A stretch of DNA of 64,000 nucleotides from CAZMNF01 sp964567595. GTDB taxonomy: Bacteria > Bipolaricaulota > Bipolaricaulia > RBG-16-55-9. The DNA is taken from contig CAZMNF010000001.1 in the NCBI GenBank assembly GCA_964567595.1, forward strand, positions 1 through 64,000, written 5' to 3'. Positions 51,910 through 59,801 of this stretch are shown here, one piece after another; the first letter of the stretch is position 1, and every line of letters begins with the position of its first letter. The notes beneath the pieces were generated by a model. That model was not told the DNA's origin and did not search any database. It was given only the letters and a program-made list of their open reading frames with translations. Made by a program: the position numbers and the translations under genes.

Positions 51910-53847
51910 ATGGCGGATGAGATCGTCTGGCGACCCTCCCAGGGGTTGGCAGCTCAAAGCAACGTCAAGCGCTTCATGGACGCCCACGGCATTGCCGACT
52001 ACGACGAGTTGATCCGTCGCTCGACCGACGACGTCGAATGGTTCTGGGACGCCGTCGTTCGCGATTTGGGGATTCCGTTTTTGGCTCCCTACGATCGCGT
52101 CCTCGACACCTCCAAGGGGAAGCCATGGGCCGAATGGTTCATCGGCGGCCGGATCAACGTTGCCCACGCCTGCATCGATCAGCACGCCGAGAGCGACCGT
52201 CGGGATCAGACCGCGCTCATCTGGGAAGGCGAGGACGAGTCAATCGTCCACTGGAGCTATCGCCAATTGGCCGACGAGACCAATCGCCTCGCGAACGGCC
52301 TGGCGGAGTTGGGCATCGGCCATGGCGACACGGTCGGGCTGTTCATGCCGATGCTGCCGGAGGCCGTCGCCGCGTTCATGGCCATCTCGAAAGTTGGCGC
52401 TATCCTCGTGCCGATCTTCTCCGGCTTCGGCGCGGAAGCCGTGGCCGTCCGGCTCCAGGATGCCGGCGCCAAAGCGCTCATCACGGCCGACGGTTTCTAT
52501 CGCAAGGGCAAGACGGTTCCCATGAAACAGGTCGCTGATCAAGCCGTCCGCCAGTCGCCGGGTGTCGAACACGTCGTCATCCATCAACGAGCCGGTCAAG
52601 ACGTCTCCTGGACCGAGGGACGCGATCGCTGGTGGCACGAGTTGGTCGAGGGTCAGCCGACCGAACGTTCTCCCGAGAAGACGGACGCGGAAGATCCCTT
52701 CATGATCATCTACACCTCGGGCACGACGGGCAAGCCGAAGGGCGCCGTCCACGTGCACGGCGGCTTCACCGTCAAGATCGCCGAGGAGGTCGCCTACCAG
52801 ACCGACCTCCAGGACGGCGATGTGCTCTATTGGGTTTCCGACATGGGCTGGATCATGGGCCCGTGGGAGGTCGTCGGCGGCCTCGCGCTCGGCGGCACGG
52901 TTTTCGTCTACGAAGGCGCTCCGGATTATCCGCACCCCGATCGCCTCTGGGCCATGATCGCGCGACACCGGGTGACGCAGCTCGGGTTGTCACCGACGCT
53001 CATCCGCTCGCTCATGAAGCACGGCACGGCGCCTTTGGAAAAGCACGATCTCAGCTCCCTGCGCATTATCGGCTCGACGGGCGAGCCATGGAACCCGGAG
53101 CCCTACAAGTGGTGCCTGGAGCACGTCGGCGGCGGTCGCTGCCCGATCATCAACCTCTCGGGCGGCACGGAGATCGGGGCCTGCTTCCTCTCCCCCCACC
53201 CGATCAACGAGCTCAAGCCGTGCACGCTGCGTGGCCCCTCGCTCGGCATGGACCTTGACGTTTACGATCCGTCGGGACAGTCAGTTCGCGGAAGCGTCGG
53301 CGAATTAGTGTGTAAACAGCCCTGGCCGAGCATGACGCGCGGGCTCTGGAAAGATCCCGATCGCTATCTTGAGACCTACTGGTCCGGGTTTGAAGACGTC
53401 TGGACGCACGGCGACTGGGCCTACGTCGACGAGGACGGGTTCTGGTACCTCCAGGGCCGCAGCGACGACACGATCAAGGTCGCCGGAAAACGCCTGGGGC
53501 CGGCTGAGGTGGAGTCGGCGCTCGTGGAACACCCGGCCGTGGCCGAGTCAGCGGCCGTCGGCATCCCCGATGACGTCAAGGGCCAAGCCATCTGGGGCGT
53601 TGTCACCCTCCGGCCTGGCCACGAACCGAGCGACGCCCTGGAGCAGGAGTTGAAGGAACGGGCAGCGAATCAGCTCGGCAAGTCGTTCACGCCGGCACGG
53701 ATCGTCGTCGTGTCGCAACTGCCGAAGACGCGCAACGCCAAGATCCTCCGGCGGGCCGTGCGAGCCGTGGCGATCGGTGAAGACTTGGGCGATCTCTCCA
53801 GCTTGGAAAATCCCGAGTCGCTCGACGAGATCCGCCAGGCGATCTGA
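51910..53847 (+). CDS. AMP-forming acyl-CoA synthetase (acetyl-CoA synthetase-like)
   Basis: The 645-residue adenylate-forming enzyme has the length and order of acetyl-CoA synthetases. It has an N-terminal Acs segment, the P-loop IIYTSGTTGKPKGAVHVHGG, motif GDWAYVDEDGFWYLQGRSDD, hinge TIKVAGKRLGPAEVES, and the C-terminal catalytic lysine in RNAKILRRAVRA. It activates acetate, propionate or another short acid with ATP and CoA. The substrate-pocket sequence WVSDMGWIMGPWEVVGGL departs from textbook Acs, so substrate is uncertain. GAGGT lies about eight bases upstream of the ATG. It is followed closely by otsB. Confidence 0.93.
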   Translation: MADEIVWRPSQGLAAQSNVKRFMDAHGIADYDELIRRSTDDVEWFWDAVVRDLGIPFLAPYDRVLDTSKGKPWAEWFIGGRINVAHACIDQHAESDRRDQTALIWEGEDESIVHWSYRQLADETNRLANGLAELGIGHGDTVGLFMPMLPEAVAAFMAISKVGAILVPIFSGFGAEAVAVRLQDAGAKALITADGFYRKGKTVPMKQVADQAVRQSPGVEHVVIHQRAGQDVSWTEGRDRWWHELVEGQPTERSPEKTDAEDPFMIIYTSGTTGKPKGAVHVHGGFTVKIAEEVAYQTDLQDGDVLYWVSDMGWIMGPWEVVGGLALGGTVFVYEGAPDYPHPDRLWAMIARHRVTQLGLSPTLIRSLMKHGTAPLEKHDLSSLRIIGSTGEPWNPEPYKWCLEHVGGGRCPIINLSGGTEIGACFLSPHPINELKPCTLRGPSLGMDLDVYDPSGQSVRGSVGELVCKQPWPSMTRGLWKDPDRYLETYWSGFEDVWTHGDWAYVDEDGFWYLQGRSDDTIKVAGKRLGPAEVESALVEHPAVAESAAVGIPDDVKGQAIWGVVTLRPGHEPSDALEQELKERAANQLGKSFTPARIVVVSQLPKTRNAKILRRAVRAVAIGEDLGDLSSLENPESLDEIRQAI

Positions 53848-53856
53848 CGGAGCCGC

Positions 53857-54648
53857 ATGCACGTCCTGAATCCGGCCGTCGACGTGGATCGCTTTTTCCA
53901 CAGCCTGGCAACGGCCGACGAGCGCGCCCTGTTTCTCGACTTCGACGGCACGCTCGCGCCGTTTCAAGACGATCGTCACCAAGTCGCCCCCTACGACGGC
54001 GTCCGCGAGCGCCTGGATGCCATGCTGGCCCGAGGGCACACCCGCGTCGTCGTCGTCACGGGCCGAGTGGCCCAAGAGATGCCGGAGATGCTCGGGCTTG
54101 ACGTCGTTCCCGAAATCTGGGGCACCCACGGCTGGGAGCGACGACGCCCCGACGGGGTCGTCGAGGGGCCGGATCTGGATGCGACCACGGAACAGGCGCT
54201 GGCCACCGCGGTTGAGCAGGCCCGATCGCTCGAGCTCGGCGACCGTCTGGAGCGCAAGCCGGCGACGGTCGCCGTTCATACCCGTGGGCTCTCCGACGAG
54301 CAGGCCCGAGCCTTGGTCGATGACGTGAGAGCACGTTGGCAGTCGCTGGTCGACGATTCTGCGGTCGAACTGCGTGCTTTTGACGGTGGTCTGGAGATGC
54401 GCGTGCCGGGCCGGAACAAGGGCACGGCGGTCACGACCGTCCTCGCCGAAATGGATCAGCCGGTCGTCGCCTACCTCGGAGACGACCTGACCGACGAGGA
54501 CGCGTTCCGCGCGCTCGACGGCGACGGGTTGCGCGTGCTGGTCCGTCAAACGTTTCGCGAGACCGGCGCCGACATTTGGATTCGCCCGCCCGACGATCTG
54601 TTAGCATGGCTCGATCGCTGGCACGAGGCCAGCAAGGAGGCCCGCTGA
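53857..54648 (+). CDS. otsB: Trehalose-6-phosphate phosphatase
   Basis: The 263-residue HAD phosphatase removes phosphate from trehalose-6-phosphate. Motifs are FLDFDGTLAPFQDDRHQVAPY (nucleophile Asp), VVVVTGRVAQEM, GTHGWERRRPDG and AYLGDDLTDEDAFRAL. It is the expected size. The gene lies nine bases after the synthetase gene and two bases before mscS, and together with otsA (55839) forms the two-step trehalose pathway. Confidence 0.95.
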   Translation: MHVLNPAVDVDRFFHSLATADERALFLDFDGTLAPFQDDRHQVAPYDGVRERLDAMLARGHTRVVVVTGRVAQEMPEMLGLDVVPEIWGTHGWERRRPDGVVEGPDLDATTEQALATAVEQARSLELGDRLERKPATVAVHTRGLSDEQARALVDDVRARWQSLVDDSAVELRAFDGGLEMRVPGRNKGTAVTTVLAEMDQPVVAYLGDDLTDEDAFRALDGDGLRVLVRQTFRETGADIWIRPPDDLLAWLDRWHEASKEAR

Positions 54649-54650
54649 TC

Positions 54651-55817
54651 GTGGATCCGTCGACGTTGACCGTGTACGAGAACCATCTCCTCGAGTGGGG
54701 CATTGCGCTCGCCATCGCCGCCGGCGTGTTCGTCGGCCTGCGCTTGCTCATCCGCCAAGTCATTCGGCGACTCAGCGCCCTGGCCAGCCGAAGCGAGACC
54801 GAGATCGACGATCTCGTTGTCAAGCTAGTCGATCGCACGAAGTGGCTCGTGCTCTTGGCCGTGGCGATCTACACCGGGGCTCTCGCGCTGACGTTGCCCG
54901 GCGACGTCGACTCACTCATCTCCTCGCTAGTCGTCATCGCGTTGTTGGTCCAGCTCGCCTTCTGGGCCGGCGAGTTCCTCACGTTCTGGATCAACGATCG
55001 GATTCAGGAGCACGTCGACGACGACGCCGCGACCGCGACGACGCTGTCCGCCCTCCATTTTGTGGGCAAATTGGTCATCTGGACGGTCGTGTTCCTCTTG
55101 GCCCTCGCCAACCTCGGCATCGACATCAGCGCCCTGATTGCCGGATTGGGCGTCGGCGGCATCGCTGTCGCCCTGGCGCTTCAGGGCTTACTGACGGACC
55201 TGTTTGCCTCGCTGTCGATCGTCATGGACAAGCCGTTCGTCATCGGCGACTTCGTCATCGTCGGCGAGTACATGGGCAACATCGAGCATATCGGGCTCAA
55301 GACGACCCGCGTACGGAGCCTCTCGGGCGAGCAGCTGATCTTTTCCAACAACGACATGCTCAACAGCCGCATTCGCAACTACAAACGCATGGAAGAGCGC
55401 CGCATCCTGTTCACCGTCGGCGTCACCTACGATACGCCCTCGGAGAAACTGGAGCGCATCCCGACGATGATCCGCGAGATCGTCGAGTCCCAAGAACTGA
55501 CTCGCTTCGATCGCTCCCATTTCAAGGCATTCGGAGACTTTGCCCTGCTTTTCGAGACGGTCTACTACGTGCTCAGCGCCGATTACTACGCCTACATGGA
55601 CATCCAGCACGCGATCAATTTGGGGATCTATCGTCGCTTTGAAGACGAAGCCATCGAATTTGCCTTTCCGACCCAAACGCTGTACCTGCGCCACGAGAGC
55701 TCGCCCGCAGAGGCCCCCGCCCCACCTGACGCCGATGTATCGGACGCACCACACCAACCAGCCGATCGACCGAATCGAGCAGGCGCCCCACCTGACGCCG
55801 ATGAATCGGACGCCTGA
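54651..55817 (+). CDS. MscS-family mechanosensitive channel
   Basis: The 388-residue protein has several N-terminal helices (from about 15 to 180), the pore helix and MscS core SALIAGLGVGGIAVALALQGLLTDLFASL, and a beta domain (KPFVIGDFVIVGEYMGNIEHIGLKTTRVRS). It vents solutes when turgor rises. The start is a GTG at 54651, with AAGGAGG 12 bases upstream. The C-terminal tail is Ala/Pro/Asp-rich and contains two copies of APPDADxSDA. Its position between otsB and otsA links compatible-solute synthesis with solute release. Confidence 0.93.
   Translation: MDPSTLTVYENHLLEWGIALAIAAGVFVGLRLLIRQVIRRLSALASRSETEIDDLVVKLVDRTKWLVLLAVAIYTGALALTLPGDVDSLISSLVVIALLVQLAFWAGEFLTFWINDRIQEHVDDDAATATTLSALHFVGKLVIWTVVFLLALANLGIDISALIAGLGVGGIAVALALQGLLTDLFASLSIVMDKPFVIGDFVIVGEYMGNIEHIGLKTTRVRSLSGEQLIFSNNDMLNSRIRNYKRMEERRILFTVGVTYDTPSEKLERIPTMIREIVESQELTRFDRSHFKAFGDFALLFETVYYVLSADYYAYMDIQHAINLGIYRRFEDEAIEFAFPTQTLYLRHESSPAEAPAPPDADVSDAPHQPADRPNRAGAPPDADESDA
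55719..55813 (+). repeat. 29-bp direct repeat in the mscS 3' end
   Basis: Two copies of a 29-base unit (55719-55747 and 55785-55813) differ at one base. They begin GCCCCACCTGACGCCGATG and encode the two APPDADxSDA tail motifs. The period is 66 bases, so the frame is preserved. It looks like a recent in-frame duplication, and slippage could change copy number. Confidence 0.85.
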
Positions 55818-55838
55818 GTTGATACCATAGTCGTACCG

Positions 55839-57314
55839 ATGGCCACGCAAACCGACGACCAGCGGCTTGTTGTTGTGTCCAACCGACTCCCGTTTGCGTT
55901 CCGACGGGAGAACGGGCAGTGGACGGCTGAGCCCGGCGCTGGGGGGCTCGTGACCGCCATGGTGCCCGTGTTGGAGAAGCGGGGCGGCATTTGGATCGGC
56001 TGGCCTGGCACGACCGAGGCCGAAGCCGAAGAGCTCAAGGACGAGATCCCCGAAGCGACGCGGGACGCCAACTACGCTGTCGTCCCCGTGCCGCTGACGG
56101 AGAACGAAAAGAAGGGTTACTACGAAGGCTTTGCCAACTCCGTCCTCTGGCCGCTCTTCCACGATTTGCAGACGCGCTGCGTCTTCGAGCCGAGCTACTG
56201 GCAGACGTACCAACGGGTCAACCGCAAGTTTGCCGAGGCCGTCGCCGAGCACGTGGAGCCGGGCGACTTCATCTGGGTGCACGACTACCAACTAATGTGC
56301 TTAGGACGCGAGCTGCGCGATCTCGGCGTCGATAACCAGGTTGGGTTCTTTCTCCATACGCCCTTCGCCGCCGCCGAGATCTATCACAAGCTGCCCTGGC
56401 GGCGCGAGCTGCTCGAGGCCATGCTGGCCTATGACGTGATCGGCTTCCAGACGATCCGCGATCGGCGCAACTTTGAGTCCTGCCTCTATGAGTTACTGGA
56501 CGAGGTTGCCGTCGAGGAAGGCGACCGCAGCCGCGTCAAGGCAGCCAAGCCAGCTGACGGCGAGCGTGACGTCAAGTTGGGGGTCTTCCCCATCAGCATC
56601 GACGTGCCGCACTTCGAGCAACTGGCCCAGACCGCCAGCGTCGAGTCCAAGATGGACGGGTTGCGGCGCGAGCTGCCCAACCGGACGCTGATCCTCGGCG
56701 CCGATCGGCTCGACTACACCAAAGGCATCCCGGAACGCCTGCGGGCGTTCCGCGAGGCGTTGGAGCGCTATCCGGATCTGCAGGGCAACGTCACGCTGAT
56801 CCAGATCACGGTGCCGAGCCGCGGCGGCATCTCGGAGTACCGTGAACTGCGCGCCGAGATCGCCCGACTCGTCAGCGAAATCAACGGGCAATACACGCGG
56901 GCGGGGTGGGTCCCGGTCCACTATCTCTTTCGGCAACTGGATCGCGAGGACCTGATCGCCACGTACCGAGCTTCGGACGTCGCGCTGATTACCTCCCTCA
57001 AGGACGGGATGAACCTCATCTCGAAGGAGTACTGCACCTCGCGCGTCAACGACGACGGGGCGTTGATCCTGAGCGAGTTCGCCGGGTCCGCATCGCAACT
57101 GCTGCACGACTCGATCGCTGTCAACCCGTACGATCAAGCGGGCACGGCCGACGCGATCTACAACGCCTGCCACATGAGTTGGGACGAGCAGAATCGCCGG
57201 ATGACTCGACTCCGGGCCATCATCCGGCGCCACGACATTCACTGGTGGGTCGAAGCCTTTCTCCGCGCCGCACGCGAGGTCCCCCCCGCCGGACGCTTAT
57301 CCCAATCGTCATAG
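55839..57314 (+). CDS. otsA: Trehalose-6-phosphate synthase
   Basis: The 491-residue GT20 enzyme makes trehalose-6-phosphate from a nucleotide-glucose and glucose-6-phosphate. Motifs are VVVSNRLPFAFRRENGQW, WVHDYQLMCLGRELR, GFFLHTPFAAAEIYHKLPWR, ADRLDYTKGIPERLRAF and SLKDGMNLISKEYC. The N-terminal glycine-rich loop (GAGGLVTAMVPVLEKRGGIW) is of the usual kind. No clear ribosome binding site precedes the ATG, and a short or absent leader is possible. It completes otsB-mscS-otsA, using glucose-6-phosphate shared with the upstream pentose-phosphate operon. Confidence 0.96.
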   Translation: MATQTDDQRLVVVSNRLPFAFRRENGQWTAEPGAGGLVTAMVPVLEKRGGIWIGWPGTTEAEAEELKDEIPEATRDANYAVVPVPLTENEKKGYYEGFANSVLWPLFHDLQTRCVFEPSYWQTYQRVNRKFAEAVAEHVEPGDFIWVHDYQLMCLGRELRDLGVDNQVGFFLHTPFAAAEIYHKLPWRRELLEAMLAYDVIGFQTIRDRRNFESCLYELLDEVAVEEGDRSRVKAAKPADGERDVKLGVFPISIDVPHFEQLAQTASVESKMDGLRRELPNRTLILGADRLDYTKGIPERLRAFREALERYPDLQGNVTLIQITVPSRGGISEYRELRAEIARLVSEINGQYTRAGWVPVHYLFRQLDREDLIATYRASDVALITSLKDGMNLISKEYCTSRVNDDGALILSEFAGSASQLLHDSIAVNPYDQAGTADAIYNACHMSWDEQNRRMTRLRAIIRRHDIHWWVEAFLRAAREVPPAGRLSQSS

Positions 57315-57486
57315 GCACCGAGGCCCATTACACGAGCGGCAAGATCGACGTGGCCTGGAAGATCTTGTTGAGCGGCGACGCAGCGTGGGTAGAGGCGTTG
57401 AATGGAGCGCTAAGCGAACGCCGCGCTATCTGGAGCTCGGGACGCGCCAAATGACCGCTCCCGCCGACGTTCTCCGCGGTCGGTCG

Positions 57487-57501
57487 GCGGCCTTTGGCCG
57501 C
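57487..57501. other. Short GC hairpin beyond the GNAT gene stop
   Basis: GCGGCC-TTT-GGCCGC lies two bases beyond the stop of the minus-strand GNAT gene and about 170 bases beyond the otsA stop. There is no U-run on either strand. It may act as a weak bidirectional stop or mRNA-end stabiliser for these convergent genes. The rest of 57315-57503 holds nothing recognisable. Confidence 0.4.
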
Positions 57502-57503
57502 GT

Positions 57504-58454
57504 CTAAAGATCCCTGGCGAACGTGATCCAGGCAGGTTGTTTGGCGTAGCCGAGCCGTTCGTTGAGGGCCAACATCGGGCGGTTAGTGCTCGCGTTCAAG
57601 GTCTTGATCGTTCGATAGTTGTGCTCGGCAGCGTACTGGATCGTCTTGAGCTTGAGCGCCAGGGCGAGCCCCTGGTGACGATAATCCCGACGGACGCCCG
57701 TCAAGCCCGTATAGAGTTCCTCGGGTGACGCTTGCGAGGCCCAGAGCGAGCTGACGCCCACGTAGTGATCTCCAGCCGTGGCAACGCAGTAGGCGTCGGG
57801 CAGCAGGTTCGGGTTTTGCAGGAACCGCCGCTTGAAGTGAGCAAAACTTATCCGCGTTCGCTCGTCGGGGAAGGGCACGTCCTCCAGAAGCTCCATGTCG
57901 AGCTCGTAGAGCTTTCGGTCGCGATCGGGGTCGTCGGCCAGTTCGCCGAGCGTCGTCAGGGTGATGCCGCGCTGGGCAACCTCATCCTCAAGCTCCGCGT
58001 ACGGGGAGAAGTCAAAGGACGGCACCTCCAGGCGCGACTCCCGCGAGCGCATGACCTCCCTGAAGCCGCGCTTGGTCAAAAAGCGGACGCTGGCCTCGTC
58101 GTCCTCGCGTGCGAACGAGCGGAGCGTGATCGGATCGAACGGGTCAAGGTCCATCATGAGATAATCGAACAACGCCGTGCCGATGCCCTTGCGCTGCTGA
58201 TTCGGGTCGACGTAGACGCCGATCTCGAACTTTTGCGGGTGATACATCGATGGCGACTGGTCGTACTCGGCGTGCCCGACGACCTGGCCGAACCGATCGG
58301 CGACGAAGCGCCGGAATCGACAGTTGGGGTCACGTTGCCCGTCTCGAGACTGGACTTCCTCGATCGATTTCGGGTATTCGGGGAAAAGCCGATTGCTGAG
58401 CTCGACAGTCGCCCCATAGTCCTCGCTCTCAAATGGCCGAACGTGGAGGTTCAT
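57504..58454 (-). CDS. Tandem GNAT-domain acetyltransferase
   Basis: The 316-residue protein contains two GNAT folds. The first (about 1-150) has the acetyl-CoA-binding motif VDPNQQRKGIGTALFDYL; the second (about 165-316) has GVRRDYRHQGLALALKLK and the C-terminal TLNASTNRPMLALNERLGY typical of GNAT ends. Tandem GNAT proteins include mycothiol synthase, but no other mycothiol gene is present. The acceptor substrate is unknown. The ATG at 58454 lacks a strong ribosome binding site. Confidence 0.88.
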   Translation of the reverse strand: MNLHVRPFESEDYGATVELSNRLFPEYPKSIEEVQSRDGQRDPNCRFRRFVADRFGQVVGHAEYDQSPSMYHPQKFEIGVYVDPNQQRKGIGTALFDYLMMDLDPFDPITLRSFAREDDEASVRFLTKRGFREVMRSRESRLEVPSFDFSPYAELEDEVAQRGITLTTLGELADDPDRDRKLYELDMELLEDVPFPDERTRISFAHFKRRFLQNPNLLPDAYCVATAGDHYVGVSSLWASQASPEELYTGLTGVRRDYRHQGLALALKLKTIQYAAEHNYRTIKTLNASTNRPMLALNERLGYAKQPAWITFARDL

Positions 58455-58568
58455 GGCCCTGGTTCCCGTGTCGGATCACAGCGATCACGGAGCGCACAGG
58501 AATCGACGTCGTTCGCCAAAGCGACGATCCGACGGCGATTGCTCCGGATGGCGTGTGGGGCGGTATCG

Positions 58569-58946
58569 TCAGCCCGTGCCTTGGTCGGCTCCGGAGGCGG
58601 CCGCTTGCTGTTGTTGAGCTTGCGTCGCCTGCTTGATCAATTCGCGGCTCTGGCCGATCGGGTATTTCTCGTGGAACTCGTCGATGCTCATGCGGTAGTA
58701 ATCCAGGTTTTTGTCGGTGAAGAGGCTGAACGGTCCCGGCACGTCCTCCTCGGGGTAGACGGCCCGGACGGGACAGACGGCCATGCAGGCGCCGCAGTTG
58801 ATGCACGTCTGGGGATCGATGTAGAGCTGTTCCACGTCCTCGAAGTAGTTCTCGCCCTCTTTGGGATGGATGCAGTCGACGGGGCAGACTTTTTCGCACT
58901 CGGTCGCTTTGGTCCCGATGCAGGCCTGCGTAATGACGAAAGACAT
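58569..58946 (-). CDS. 7Fe/8Fe-type ferredoxin
   Basis: The 125-residue protein has two cluster motifs. The N-terminal C-x7-C-x3-C-P (ACIGTKATECEKVCPVDC) suggests a 3Fe-4S or modified site, followed by a classic 4Fe-4S motif CINCGACMAVCP. This is the bacterial seven-iron ferredoxin pattern (about 105 residues), here with a Gln/Ala-rich C-terminal tail (QATQAQQQQAAAS). It carries electrons for dehydrogenases or oxidoreductases. GAGGTGAT lies six bases before the ATG. Confidence 0.93.
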   Translation of the reverse strand: MSFVITQACIGTKATECEKVCPVDCIHPKEGENYFEDVEQLYIDPQTCINCGACMAVCPVRAVYPEEDVPGPFSLFTDKNLDYYRMSIDEFHEKYPIGQSRELIKQATQAQQQQAAASGADQGTG

Positions 58947-59036
58947 GGGTCGATCACCTCGAAAGATCGTCGGTCGGCAACGAGCGGTCCATTTGGGGGT
59001 CCCTTGGACGTGCCGGCGCCCGTACGCGACGGCCGT

Positions 59037-59801
59037 CTAGGCGGCCTTCTCGAGTTGGGTCATGAACTCGGCCATGGCGTCGTTCAGCGCCTCGGGCCGT
59101 TCCAGCATGACCATGTGCCCAGCGTTCTCCATCACCCTAAGGTACGCGTTGGGAATCGCGTCTCGCAAGTGCTCGCTGTATTTGACGGGCGTCATCTGAT
59201 CGTTCTCGCCGACGGCCACAAGCGTCGGGATGTCGATCTCGCCGAGTCGATCCATCACGTCGAACGCGTCGCAGGCGCGGAAGTCTCGCGCGGCCGCTGC
59301 TTGGCCGTTCGCTTGCAGCTGGGCGCGGGCCTGCTCGCGCAACTCCTCAGAAGCCGATGCCGCAAAGAGCCAGGGGGCCAACAGGTCGGCAGCCTCCTTG
59401 AGATTGCGGTCGATGGTGGCCAGCAGGTCGGGATGGACGCGGAGCTTGCCGCCGGTGCCGATCAGGCCGATCCCGCGCAGGTTGTCGGGATGATCCAGCG
59501 CAAGCGTCTGGGCGACGGCGCCGCCGAGCGAGTGGCCCATGACCACCGTTGGCCGCTCCATGTCGTCGAGAACGGCCTGGACGTCGGCGACGTAAGTGGC
59601 GATGGCGTCGCCGTCGCGATGGGTGCTGCGGCCGTGGCCGTTCAGGTCAAGCGCCGCGACCGTGAAGCGATCCTTCAACGCCTGGAGCTGATGGCCCCAG
59701 ACCGTGTGGTCGCTCCCCGATCCGTGAACGAGGAGCAAGGGAGGGCCCTGACCCGCTTGCGCGTAGGAGACCGGCCGACCGTCGACCTCAACGGTCGGCA
59801 T
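59037..59801 (-). CDS. Alpha/beta-fold hydrolase
   Basis: The 254-residue hydrolase has the oxyanion loop LLLVHGSGSDHTVWG, the nucleophile elbow VMGHSLGGAVAQ (Ser), a likely acid in VGENDQMTPVKYSEH and the histidine in MENAGHMVMLERPEA. A helical cap lies near residues 125-180. It resembles esterases and 3-oxoadipate enol-lactonase-like proteins, but the substrate is unknown. Its ATG lies inside the end of glyS (14-base overlap), so it is translated with the glycyl-tRNA synthetase genes. Confidence 0.9.
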   Translation of the reverse strand: MPTVEVDGRPVSYAQAGQGPPLLLVHGSGSDHTVWGHQLQALKDRFTVAALDLNGHGRSTHRDGDAIATYVADVQAVLDDMERPTVVMGHSLGGAVAQTLALDHPDNLRGIGLIGTGGKLRVHPDLLATIDRNLKEAADLLAPWLFAASASEELREQARAQLQANGQAAAARDFRACDAFDVMDRLGEIDIPTLVAVGENDQMTPVKYSEHLRDAIPNAYLRVMENAGHMVMLERPEALNDAMAEFMTQLEKAA

